Part shown: positions 46,363 through 57,800 of the stretch, piece by piece
Layout of the letters: the number at the start of each line of letters is the position of its first letter
How positions within the stretch are numbered: the stretch's first letter is position 1
Program-made: the position numbers and the translations under genes
From: Edolisoma coerulescens
Lineage: Eukaryota; Chordata; Aves; Passeriformes; Campephagidae
DNA: 64,000 bases
NCBI GenBank assembly: GCA_013397115.1
Contig: VWZW01002639.1
Location: 1,175,319 to 1,239,318 of the forward strand
Direction of reading: 5' to 3'
The notes under the pieces: model-generated
Database searches by the model: none
What the model saw: only the letters and a program-made list of their open reading frames with translations
Told to the model about the DNA's origin: nothing

Positions 46363-48846
46363 ATATTTATTACATTGAGGGATAATAGAGTATCTCAAAG
46401 TATTATTGCTTGTTCCTGTGATACATTTGCACATGTTTAATACATCTAAAAATGGTTGTACTCAGGCTTCTGAGCTGCACCTCTGCCCACAGGTTTGCAG
46501 CAGGGTGGCCAAAAAGCCACCTCCCTTTCCCTGTCTTCATTTCCCATCTAGCCAGTCAGGCTGCTTTCTCTTCCCTAAAGCAGAAAAAAGCCCCAGTGTA
46601 ATTATGCTGAAGAAGAGTTTGTTTTTCATAAAAATTTATTCAGTGTATCACTGTTTAGCATTAAAAATTGCAGCTCCTGTTTGCTGTGCAGTTGCCTGTT
46701 CCTTACATCCCTGTAAAACCTGAGACTAAACTAAAACCTTTTCCTTGGGAACACAGGCACAGCACAGGTATTTATTTTAAGTTTTTAAAGCGTGGATTCT
46801 ACCTGCATAATAGGGAGCTGATCCAGAAGCTGCAGTAAGGGTTAATAATGATCCAAGTGTGTACACAAGACTGAAGTAATTTTTCTTGAGTAAATCAGGT
46901 TTTTCCTTTCAAATGGTTGTAGGTGGACGCTCCTGCCTTGCTCTGCCTCCCCCAGCATCCAGATTAGGCTTCCTTTAAATTGATCTCTCTCTCTTCCTCG
47001 TATCATGTTGGTTCAGCTCAGGGTTGTTTGCATTAATAGAAGTGACTTGGCTCTCCAGTGAATTGATAAAAAACAAGTTGTCATTGGGAAAGTGCTGGAA
47101 TACAAGGTGGAGAGGCAGTGAGGGATAAGCCTGCCTCTTGCAGGCATTGCCAGAGCAGCTCCTCTGACCATCTAGAATTAGCAGCTCAGTCCTGGGGCAA
47201 AAAAAAAAAGGAAGAAAAATAATAATAATGAAAAATGTGAATAGGATTGCTCGTACAACAAGAACTGCAGGTGGTGGGGAAGGTGGTTCTGCCATTCCAT
47301 TGGAATTGTGCTTCCCCAAAGATAACCAGCACTTTGTCACAACTAATATTTGAAATCCCATCAGAAAGAACGGTAGGCTTCAGTCATAGTTCCAAAAATT
47401 GCATTCTTTTCAATTCCCTGTCCAGAACCAGAGCTGTATTCTAAAGCCTGAATTTCTCAGGGGTACTTGGAATAAGAATTTTTTTAAAAGCCCAACTTTT
47501 CCTTTGAACAGTTTACTGTGGGATATGTTACAAACGCACAGGATCCTCTATGCATACGAAATGAGTTAAAAACTAATATCACTTCAGCCCAAAGAAATAT
47601 TGGAGATCTCCAGTTTCGACTTAATTTGCCTTTCAGTGGTGGCAGGCAGGCGTGGGCAGTGCCTGTCAGGTTATATATGTTATGTCTTAATAACAGGCAA
47701 TAAAGCAAGCTGTCCAGCATGAGGGAGTGCATTCAGCTGCCAGCTCTGCCTGAAATAAATAACAATGGAATATTGTGAAAATAAAATGAGTTTGTAAACA
47801 GGCCCTGGCTCTCTTGGGGGAAACAACCCCCTCGATTGTTTTATGCTAATGCTGTGAACTCCTGAAAAGCAATAAAAAGGGATGTGTTTAGCAGAGAGAG
47901 ACCTGAGTGCGCATTGCTGCTGCGTTGCCAGGGCTGATGGATAAAAAGAGGCACTTGGAATCTGGGAGCTGCCTCGGGATGGGGGATGTGGTGCATCTTC
48001 AGCAGCTCTGGGGATCAGCCTTGTCCTCCGAGAAAAGGGATTTCCTAAGAATCCCACAGGTCACAGCTTGGGTCTCTGAGGAGGAGGGAGGTGCAGCCTA
48101 GGAAAGAGGAGAGAACGTCTCTGTGCCCAAGCTGAACTCAGCAGCCTCAGCAAGCTTTGTTTCACAGTTACTGAAGTCTTGCCTCTGGCTTGGCAGTGTT
48201 TCCCCAGGATGTGGACACCTCATGGGCACCCCTGGGGCATCCCCCCAGGACAGTCCTGGGCCAGCTCTGCCACTGCTCCTTTCTCTGCTGGCAGGTGGTG
48301 CCAGAGCAAGGGGACTGGCTCTAGGAGATGCCCTCAGAGGGCACCAGTGTGTCTGTGCACAACTGCCCTGCCACAAACACAGCCCGCTGTCACTCTCAAA
48401 GAACCCTGTCACAATCTGGGGTCCATTTCCCTGTTTTCCTCTTTGTGACAGTGCCTCTGTCCTGCCAGTCTCTGTCCTGCCTCACGTGAGCTGCACCACA
48501 GAGTTGCCCCCCCGAAGTTTGGTGTTTAAATGAGCAGACTCTCACCTTCCCTTTTGTTCCCCCTCCTGCAGGGCCTGAGCTGCCACTCTGCAGTGTCTGT
48601 GCTGCCCTCGTTGGAATTCACACCCTGCTCTCCGTTTGCTTTGGGTTTGAACTCTGCTTCCAGACTTCACAGTTTGTGCATGGGAGTGTTTTAGTATCAG
48701 AATTTCACAGGACCTTCATGGGCATCCTTCCTTTGCTTTTTCCATCCTTAAGGGTCAAGAAAACTTGATAAACTCGCTTGGAATTGAATTTCTTTTCTTG
48801 AGCTCCTCACTGATCTTTTCGAGGTCAAGAAGTGTCTTTGAAAGTC

Positions 48847-48863
48847 TTTTTTTTTTTTTTTTT
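48847..48863. repeat. Run of 17 T
   Basis: A mononucleotide repeat in intergenic DNA. Confidence 0.95.
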
Positions 48864-49965
48864 CAAATGCACAAATACAGGAGACGTGCCTGTAACCCCA
48901 TGCAGCATTACCGAGACACTTTCTTCCCAATGTACCCAAGATTATTTTCTTACCCTTTAAGAGCATAATTAGTCCTGTGAGGTCTGGACCATGCCTGCTC
49001 TTTGTGCTGTGCTCTTCGTTCCTTCCCGGCCATTAATTCCCTCTGGGGGGAGAACATCAAGGCACTGGCAGAGGCTGAAACAGGGAGAATCAAAACCATC
49101 CCGTTAGGAGCCTGTGAAAGGATGCAACTTCAAGGTGTGCATTAATTCAGCCTGTGATAATTTAAACTCAAAACAAGTCCTAGGACAGGGGGACAGCCAA
49201 AATTGTCCATCAGGAAAGAGAAACTTCTGAGGGAGTCCAGCTCCTTGCTGCCTGCTCAGCCCCCGCCCTCCCAAATCCCGCACTCCTCAGGATGCAGAGC
49301 TGCCAGAGGAGGGACAGGGATTCGCTTCCTCCCTGCTTTAGGAGCCAAGGGTGCAGGGCTGGAATCCCCCAGCAGCACCCAGGGAGTGTTTGCATGCCCT
49401 TGGTCAAAGGTGGGACCTAAACCCAGCTGCCAAAGCTCGCGGCCATTCATGAAAATGCAAAATAAAAGTGATTCCTTTGAACAAAAGCCATGGGCAGCTC
49501 TGGAGGGACTCCCTGCTTCCACAGCATCCTCCTGCTTAGGGACACGGGGCCTTGGGAGTCTCCTGATCCTACTCAGGGATGCAGGAACCTCCAGGCAGAT
49601 GTGGGGACATTCCCTGAGGCAACCCTGAACCCTGCTGCAGCCCCAGAGAGAACTGCAGGTGGATTTTGTCACCTCCAGGGGAGGTGCTGTGAGTGTTGCC
49701 CTGAGACTGGAGCACCCAAAGGCCCTTCCCACACCCATTCCTTGTAAAGATGGGATAAGGATGGGCAGGAACGGTGTCCCTTGGGATTGCTGTCCCTGGG
49801 GGGATCTCTCCTTTTTGCTGGAACACAAGCAGTGACCTCTGACATCAGGTAGAGACACAAAAAGAAACGAATCAGAGAAAACATGGGGAAGTCCTGTCAT
49901 TCCTGCCCCTGCTGATAAGAAGAATAAATCATTTTCCCAGGACCTGTAAAGGAGTCAGTCAGAAC

Positions 49966-50049
49966 AGGACATGTGTTTAAGAAGAATTTCCCTCATTAGA
50001 AATCCAAAGGACATGTGTTTAAGAAGAATTTCCCTCATTAGCAATCCAA
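49966..50049. repeat. Tandem duplication, two 42-base units
   Basis: Units 49966-50007 and 50008-50049 start aggacatgtgtttaagaaga and end aatccaa. They differ at a single base (a/c after cattag). Confidence 0.95.
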
Positions 50050-50790
50050 GGAGGGCCATGCTTAAGGCAGAAAAATAATTTAATTTTTGTCACACTTCCT
50101 AACATTGCCACCAAACTGAGGCATTTGCAGTCACACTTGTCACAACACTAATTATCTATTTGAAGAGCAGAGCTCTCTGCTGATTGAGTGAGTTGTGCAG
50201 TGAGATCAGATCATCTCAGCAGCAGCATCTGATCAGCATTACTTTTTGGATATCGGATGTAAATAGACTGCAATGACTAAAAAGATGGCTTTGGTACCTT
50301 CAGAGCAGCTCCAGACGAGATGGGGGAGCTTCTGCAGCAGCCAAAAGTGTCGGTTCATGGTCTGGAAAACAAAGTCTTGGGGGTTTGTGTTGCCTTGGAA
50401 ACGTGAAAAATAAAGCACCATTAATTACCTCTTCTCAAGCAAGCAGAGTATCCAGTGCTGAGGGCCTGATCCCAGGCTAATGAATCCCTCACCCCAATTT
50501 CAGCAGGCTTGGGCTGATCAATCAGCCCTGCTGAACCAGGGGAGGGCCCAGGCACAACAAAGCCCTGCCAAGTTTTCCTGCTGGCTGTGATTCCAGTGTC
50601 ACCAGGAGGCTCCAGGCAGACCCTCCCAGGGCAGTGGTTCCTCTTCCCTTCACACTCATGACCTCAATAACATCTTCAGCTGGTTGCTTTTCAAAATAAA
50701 TGCACTTTTATTTCAAGGAGGTGCTAGCAGCAGACCTGATAAACATCCAGGCAAGCACATATGCAAGCCCTATATAAATCCCAGGCATAC

Positions 50791-50806
50791 ATATATATAT
50801 ATATAT
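50791..50806. repeat. AT dinucleotide repeat
   Basis: Eight AT units followed by a T-rich stretch; a likely microsatellite. Confidence 0.95.
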
Positions 50807-53454
50807 TTCTATTTTTTTTTTCTCCAGATAGAAACCATGCTGGTAGTCCTGGCCACTGGCACAGAACCAGGAGTTCAGCCTCACCTTCTGCTGTCATTCT
50901 ACCCAAAATACTGCCAAAATCTTTACTGTTACATCTTCTGTATGATAACTTTCAAGTGTAATTAAATATTTTTATCTCCAGACCGCGTTTGCTGGTTTTC
51001 CTCCCCCTCGTCCTGGTGCCTTGGTCCTAATTTTATAATTAGGAAATGTAACTTTATCTGATAACTCTGTGAAATAACTCTAATAATAAATAACGCTGTG
51101 AAATCGGTGAAACTGCAATCAGCCTCTTCTTGTAGGAGTTTGAAATTGGCCTAAAAGTTTCTGTTGAGAACCCTGCACCCCCTCTGCCAGCACAGCCCAA
51201 AGCAATCAGCAAAAACTTCGGGCACAAAAAGTATGGAAGGATAAAAATAACTCCAGAGATTCTGAGCTCTTGCCCACAGCACAAGTCTGGGGCACAGCCA
51301 CCTCCCAGGCTGCTGGAAAAGCATCACTTTCATCTTTTATCACTATGAAAATGCTATTTTTATATTGGTCCCAGCTATTTTAAGCAAAAATTTGCTTAAA
51401 AAAGACACTGAAAGACAACCTTTCCCTTTGGTGAGCATCCACTTCGAAACGAGCTGTTTACATCAGTAACTTGGAGTTTTCTTTTCTCTCTCCAGTTTTC
51501 CTCAGGACTGATGCCAGTGGCAATCTCTGTGAATCTCCTGGCTCTTTCTGGAGGTTAAACTGCCTACAAGAAAGCTGGATCAAAGGGAAAGAAAAACTTT
51601 GTTTGGGAAGCACAAACGTATTTATATAACACAAGATAAGCCAGAGCTCCTCATTTCTGCCGTGTAGACACGCTTGTAGAAAGCATGTAAAAAAATTGGC
51701 CATTTTTAGTTCAGCTGGGGAGGAGAGAAGGGATTTTATAGCTCGTGGAAGAGAAGAGAGACAAGGCTGGAAATCAGTTTGTAATGCAGCTAATTGAAAA
51801 GATCCAGAGTTTCCAGGGTTTCCTGCCTGGAGGAGAAGAATCTCTCAGAGCCGTTTTGATGAACAAGAGGAAAAGTGAATAAAGTTTCCCACCATAGACA
51901 ACTGGCTGGGAAATGGCAGCCAGAAACAGCTGGGTTGGAGCAGGCAGATCTTGGAAAGCAAGACAAGAACTCTGTTTCAGCCTCCTCTGGGCTGCTCTCT
52001 GAGCTCCTCAGCTGCAGCCACCTATTTTGGCAGCAGGCTATTAATGGAAGTGATGAGAGATAACACAGATTGAATTGGGGTTGGTCACTGCAGGAACAAA
52101 TTAGAGACATTTTTTCACAAGATATTTCTCAAGAATTCACCTCTTTCTGGCCAGCTCTGGTAAACTCAGAAAAACAGGGGAGTTCAATACAATTATTGAT
52201 ATTTATTCTAGCGAGTTCATCATCTCTCCTCACGGATGTGCTGGGTCCAAACCAGAAATGTTTGGATATCAAACACCCACCTGTGCCTGCCCTGGGAGGA
52301 GCAGAGCTGTCCCTCCTGCACTTCATTAGCTGTCCTCTGGGAAGAAATGAGAAAGGCCATGCTTTAAATTAGACCCATTTGGGGAAGGCTTTCTTCAAAA
52401 GATGAGGGCTCTGTGATGTTTTGGAGGCCATCTGTCCTGGGTAAGCGCTGCCAGAACTCAGAAGTGCTCCATAATGATTGTTTAGACGGAAAAGGTGACT
52501 GAGGGGTCACAGTGCTGCCATCTGAACATGAAATCGTGGTGGAGCTGCAGAAAAGCCCAGATGAGAGCCAGCCATTGCTTCCCAGCACCTCCCTTTCCTA
52601 TGAGGAAGTCATTCCTGCTCTTTAAATTCAAGAAAACCAAGATGCTCCTGCTTGGGGCATCTTCCCTGATTACTTGGAGTTTGTGCTAGAACGTGTGGGA
52701 CAGGGGCTTTCACCCAATATCTCTTGATTTTCTTGAAGCCTCGTGGGTTACAGTCCTCCCTGACACCTGGGGAACATGAACACCCAGCTGCATGTTTGGG
52801 GTGAAAGGCCAGGTTTTAGTGACAATTGTTTGATTTCTAGGCCTGGATCATGTGCTAATGGGCTCCACGACATACAGCTGCAACTTCAAGACTGAATTGC
52901 TGAAAACCAGGTTTGAATCTCACTTTTTACCCCAGTTCTGTGAAGTTTCAATTAATTTCTGAAATTCCACGTGCTCCTTTTTCCAATCCCAGCCCAGCTG
53001 AGGTGCAGCCACACGAGTCCTGCCATTCCCAAGCAGCTCCTGGCTCACTGCTCTTATCAGGCCAGCACAGGGCTGGGACCAGCTCCCAAGGAGAGGAATT
53101 GCTCATGGAACTCATTGTGGCCAAAATAACCAGACAAGCTCATAAATATAAGCAGAGACTATGAGGAAAATATGCTTAAAATATTGAATTATATGGTAGT
53201 GGCCTAGAATGGGAAATAATTGAAATTACAAGAGAATAAAAATGTAAGGCATTAGAGAAACAGCGAACATTTTCTCTTTTCACCTGTCAATAATGCCTCA
53301 TGGATTGCTTTAAAGATTCAAGAAAGGTTCAAGGAAGATATCTGAAAAGCCAAATAAACATTATTTGTTGGTGAGCCCCATCTGCCCAGCAGCTGCTGTA
53401 CACGGGCTTGGTGGGCATTTCTCATTGGTGATAAGGAAAAAAGCGTTTGAACAG

Positions 53455-53741
53455 AGAACCACAGAACCATTTAGGATGGAAAAGACTTTTAAGATCATCA
53501 AGTCCAAGCATTAACCCAGCACTGCCAAGGTCACCACTAAACCACGTCCCCAGGCACCACATCTACACCTCCTTTAATTCCCTCCAGGACTGGTGACCCC
53601 ACCACTGCCCTGGGCAGCCTGTTCCAAGGCTTAGCAACCCTTTCAGGGAAGAAATTCTTCATAATATCCAATCTAAACCTCCCCTGGCACAACTTGAGGC
53701 CATTTCCCCTCTCTTATGGCTCGTTACCCAGGACAAGAGAC
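53455..53741 (-). repeat. CR1 LINE 3' fragment, reverse orientation
   Basis: It reads ccacagaaccatttaggatg, ttaagatcatcaagtccaag, then cattaacccagcactgccaa, ccctgggcagcctgttccaa and aaattcttcataatatccaa to cacaacttgaggccatttcc. This is the standard antisense order of a CR1 3' end of the type with the cattaacccagcactgcca segment. It is about 290 bases, the longest CR1 piece here. Confidence 0.9.
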
Positions 53742-55139
53742 ATCTATTTCCCTCTCTGTGCAGAAAGCTGAGGTTTTGTGAGCACAGGAACTCGGACACA
53801 GAGCCCAGATGCTCAGATGAACACGCCAAAGGGCACTGGAGCATCGCTGCTCCAGAGGGAAAATCTTCCCCTGCGCACCTGGGGCAGGACAGGACTCCTG
53901 GCTCCTGAATTCAGGACTTCCTCGCTTAAACATGAGGACAAATATATGAAATATACACCCAGAAACCTGAGGGAGTGAGGGGCTGGTTTCTCCATGCGCC
54001 AGCAGCAGAGATGCTGCAGATGGACACTGCATTTAGAAATTAAACCAGAAGTGGTTGGTTGCGGGGTTTTTTTTTTACCGCGTCAGTCAGATTTTGTGTC
54101 TGTGGGAAACTTTTCCTCAGAGAGGCTCTTTTCACAGACACAGCAGGGATGGAGGTAACAGCATGAAATGAGAGAGCTTGAAAAGCAGCGGCCTGCTGCA
54201 GGAAGCCCGGCATTTGCATGTTAAGCTCCATCTATTCCCTGAACGCTCAGACACATGAAAGCAACCCTGGGTTTCTGGTTAGCAGAGGATCTGTTCACTG
54301 CAGCCTGAATTGAAAGGTCAGGGATGTTTAGAGCTGGGGTTTTTTTGCACTTAGCTGGAGCAGAGCTCCACGGCTGTCCTCGGGAGGAGCGGTGAGGAAA
54401 GCGCCGTGCCGGGACAGCGGGTCACGGTCCTGGCTGGGCCAGAGAGTGTCTTGGCATCAGTCCCTGCTTCCCAGTGCCAGTGGCCCTGACTCACCGGGAT
54501 GTTGTAGGAGAGACACTTCTCTGATACCAGTGACCTTAACAAGAGCTTTTCAGCGCTTGTCAGGCCGTGACAGCTGAATCCTTTCAGGCACGTAAATGCC
54601 GCGTGAGTGGAAAGCAGCTGAACGAAACCTTTTTCCCAAAAACACAGCCCTGATGGAAGTAGGAGACATTCAAACTCAATTTGAAACCTGTCTCGTCTTC
54701 AGAAATTAAACTGATTTTTGACCGGGCTGAAGGTTTCCTACCTGACATGGCAATTCTGCCCTTTGGCTTCTCCTCACGTGGCTGGAGGGGCTGGCAGGGC
54801 TGGCACCCATCACCTCCCTCCCACCTCACCGGCACCAGGGCTGCGGATGCTCAGCTCTGCCTCCCGCTCCTCCTCATCCTCCCATGGCGCCCTGATGAAC
54901 AGCCAGGCATGGCAGGGCTGTCATCCACATCCCCGAGCTCCCCGGGATGCTGTTTCCTGCCTTGCTTTGGCATTCAGGAGCAGGTGAAGCAGGAGATAAA
55001 GAATAAAATGATGACCCTTGTCAGCGCCTTCCAAACGAGCAGCACTGATGTGGCCCCGTGTTTGAATAGTCAGGGAAGGGGCAGCCACACACGCTGGACT
55101 CACTGAGATTAACGCTGGTCTCAGCTGTTGAATTCCTGG

Positions 55140-55340
55140 TGCTGATGACGGCTGCAGAGAAATTGTGTGTATGCAGAGTGGATAAGAGATGAGGGCTCGC
55201 TGTTGCCTGCCAATAGATAAAGGACTCGAGTGACTGCTGCTTTGTTTGGGTTTGTGATCAGATTGATATGGCCCATGTCTTAGAATAGTGCTGATATCGG
55301 TGAGCAATTCAACAGCAATACGAGCCAAGATCCTTGGATT
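55140..55340. promoter_or_regulatory. Candidate conserved non-coding element
   Basis: A complex, repeat-free stretch with several GATA-type cores (gataag at 55181, gataaa at 55216, gatatgg and gatatcgg further on). It sits between GC-rich pockets. The idea rests on look alone; alignment to other birds is needed. Confidence 0.2.
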
Positions 55341-57699
55341 CACCTGAAATGCACTGGGGAGCTGGTAGGGAAGGGCCCCTGGAGAGACCCGGCCCCAGGA
55401 AGCAGTGGATACCCTCCAGAGGGTTTTTATTTCAGCTCTTGTGGACTGGTCATTTATCTCGTGCTGGCCATGTGGCACATGGTCCCATCTCCTCTGGAGA
55501 GGGGACACAACTTCTGAAGCCACAAGGGAGGGAGAAGTGGGCACAGATTTGTCTCGCACACCCCCAAACAGTGACACACACACCCCAGCACAGAGCAGAG
55601 GCAAAACCCCCTCAGACTTCCCAGGACGACTGCACATGGTGGGGTTTAAAAACACCTGATTCAAGTTCCCTGCCTTCCCCTCCCTCACCTTCCTCTCACG
55701 GCAGCGAGATGATTTCCCCCAGAACTGAAGGAAAGCACCAACCTCAGCAGCATCACCTGAAAGATGAGCTTGCCTTTCTCAGAAACCCTGGAGGCACTCG
55801 TTGAGCGCTTCGCTGGCGGGCGAGCTCGGCTCTGGCGGCTCTCAGGGGTGCCACCCGCGTCACACGGGGCAGTGGGGACGGGCAGCTGGCATCACCGAGC
55901 CACCAGCCCTGCTCAGCAAGGCAAAACACCCACCCGGGGCTCTGGCAGGCTCGGGTCTGGCCTCCCAGTTCCCTTGCACGAATGCATTTGTGCTTTGCTC
56001 TGCTGCCTCCACAAGCACTGCAGGTGCTGAGAGCATCCCTTAGCCCGGTGAGGAACGTGACAAAAATTGCTGGGGTGTTGTTCTGGGTTTTTAGCTACTT
56101 GCTGTATCCAGATAAGTCCCTTGTCTTATTCTTGGAGTAAATTTTTGTTACTTTCTGCCTGTAAAGCTCCTACCCAAGGGCAGCACCTTCCACTGCTGCA
56201 GTCCCTGGGCATCCCTTCAGGACAGTCAGTACTGGACACTGTGAAGTCTCGGGGATTTTCTCTGCCCCCAGCCCCAAAGCACCTTGAGAAATTCCTTGTG
56301 TCTGCCTCCCAGAGTGCCACTGTGACAGATAAATGTGCACATCTGCCAGACAACCTGGACAGGCCCTGCTGAAGAGGGAGGAATAGGAAAAGAGATTCTC
56401 CTTTTCTCTCTCTGCCTTCAACAAATCCACACCTGCTCATGGCATCTGATGCACCTCTGCATTCACCTCCTACTGTTATCTTCCTCTTATCTGTTCCTGT
56501 TCTGGGACTCAAACCCTACCAAGGACAGCTGAACTCCCAGAACCCGTCTCTTCTTCAACTCTCTCCTCTCTGTGGGGGTTGCATTCAGTTACCCAAACTT
56601 TACTGCTCCGTTCAGGGGTCAGAGCAGAAGTTACACAAAGCAGCAGCACCTCTGTGTGTAAGGCAGAACTGATCTCACACGTGGGAAGAAATCAGTTGTA
56701 GCTCTCAGTGACCACCTGAAATGGACTTTTATGAAATTGCAGGTAGTACCAAAAACTTCGAAATAGAGAAAAAATTCTGATATCCCTAAGAATGAAAACA
56801 CTGCCTGTTATTTTTAAATGTGTTATTCCATGAAAAATGTGGTCATACTCCCTTTAAACATGTGGCTATCTCAGGATTAGAGCATCTACTGAAAAGATTC
56901 ATAAAAAAGATAAAAAGATTTAAAAGCTTTGAATCAGAGTGGCTCACCTGCAGCATCCTCATTCGGGCTCCGCTCAGGCTCTCAGGCACCAACAGCTCCA
57001 TATCCTCTGCCATGGGAACAGGCAGTCAGGGAAGGTTTCCTTTGGAAAGAGTTGAGAGGAACAAGCTGAATCACAGGTATGGTTGGGTTAGGAACTCCAA
57101 TGTCTGCTTGATTTTGGGCACATTTGTAATTCACGTTTAGAATTCAATTATTTACATAATTGAGAGAAATGGAAAAGCAAATAAGATACAGAGTGAAAAT
57201 ATTTGTGGTTTCTTATGACAGTAAAAGACAACTTCAAGACAGCTTTAGCAATGAAGGCCAACATTATTTCCAGATTTGGAGCTTTTAATGGTCTCGAAAA
57301 CACACACAACTAAATCAATGATAAGCCAATCCTGGGGGTGCAATACTTAACATTTGGGACTGACAGACATGCAAGACCACAGTCTGAACTGGGAGTTCTT
57401 GTCTGACACCACGTTGCCTTTGTGGGGTCACAAGGAAGTCAGAAAACCTATCTGTCTCCTTTCCCAATACCTGCCATGGGCAGTAGAAATCCCAGCCCAC
57501 ACAAGGGCCCTTCAGTGACCCTCCACATCATCCTTTTCTCGAACATATGTGGAGCAGGGCAAACAAAAGGCAGAATTGGAGGCTGATGTGGGCTCTGTTT
57601 CCTGTTCCAGTGTTACCTCAGTCCTCCCACCACGCCTGCTCTGGTGAAGGGAGGAGCACGTGGGGCTGAAAATTACCAAGCAGGTGTTTAAAAGACATC

Positions 57700-57800
57700 T
57701 GTAAGAAGCTCTGCTATAGTCTAATTAGTGCTCTAATACATATTACAATGCACAGTCATCATTATTTCCTCTTCATTAGCTGCTGAAATATAATGCATCT
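57700..57800. promoter_or_regulatory. Candidate conserved non-coding element
   Basis: An AT-rich unique stretch with homeodomain-like cores (TAATTA at 57722, cattagc at 57774) and cataatgcat-like text, then poly-A/T runs. It resembles the vertebrate non-coding elements common in deserts around neural genes. Conservation was not tested. Confidence 0.2.

Larger units (their letters stand above)
44529..46378 (+). other. CNTN3: CNTN3 3' untranslated region (inferred extent)
   Basis: The sequence after the TGA has no further long coding potential in frame. The 3' limit is inferred from the poly(A) signal at 46357. The last 300 bases are T-rich and look typical of a 3'UTR end. The middle (about 44900-45560) is GC-richer and contains only shadow ORFs. 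Shorter isoforms could end after the AATAAA sites at 45598 or 45873. Confidence 0.65.
46379..53454. other. Intergenic DNA downstream of CNTN3, no gene seen
   Basis: No exon pair, promoter or protein similarity could be supported on either strand. It contains a T run at 48847-48863, a 42-base tandem duplication at 49966-50049 and an AT repeat at 50791-50806. A GC-richer block lies at 47900-49700. In that block long shadow ORFs arise, including a 214-codon reverse one at 49256-49900 without recognisable features. Confidence 0.75.

Noticed and set aside
49256..49900. Reverse open frame of 214 codons
   Set aside because: GC-rich intergenic DNA with several overlapping frames; no protein features or start context.
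54921..55688. Reverse open frame of 255 codons
   Set aside because: No recognisable domain, and its composition mirrors the GC-rich sequence on the other strand. It also crosses a stretch that looks like non-coding regulatory DNA. No splice or promoter context.
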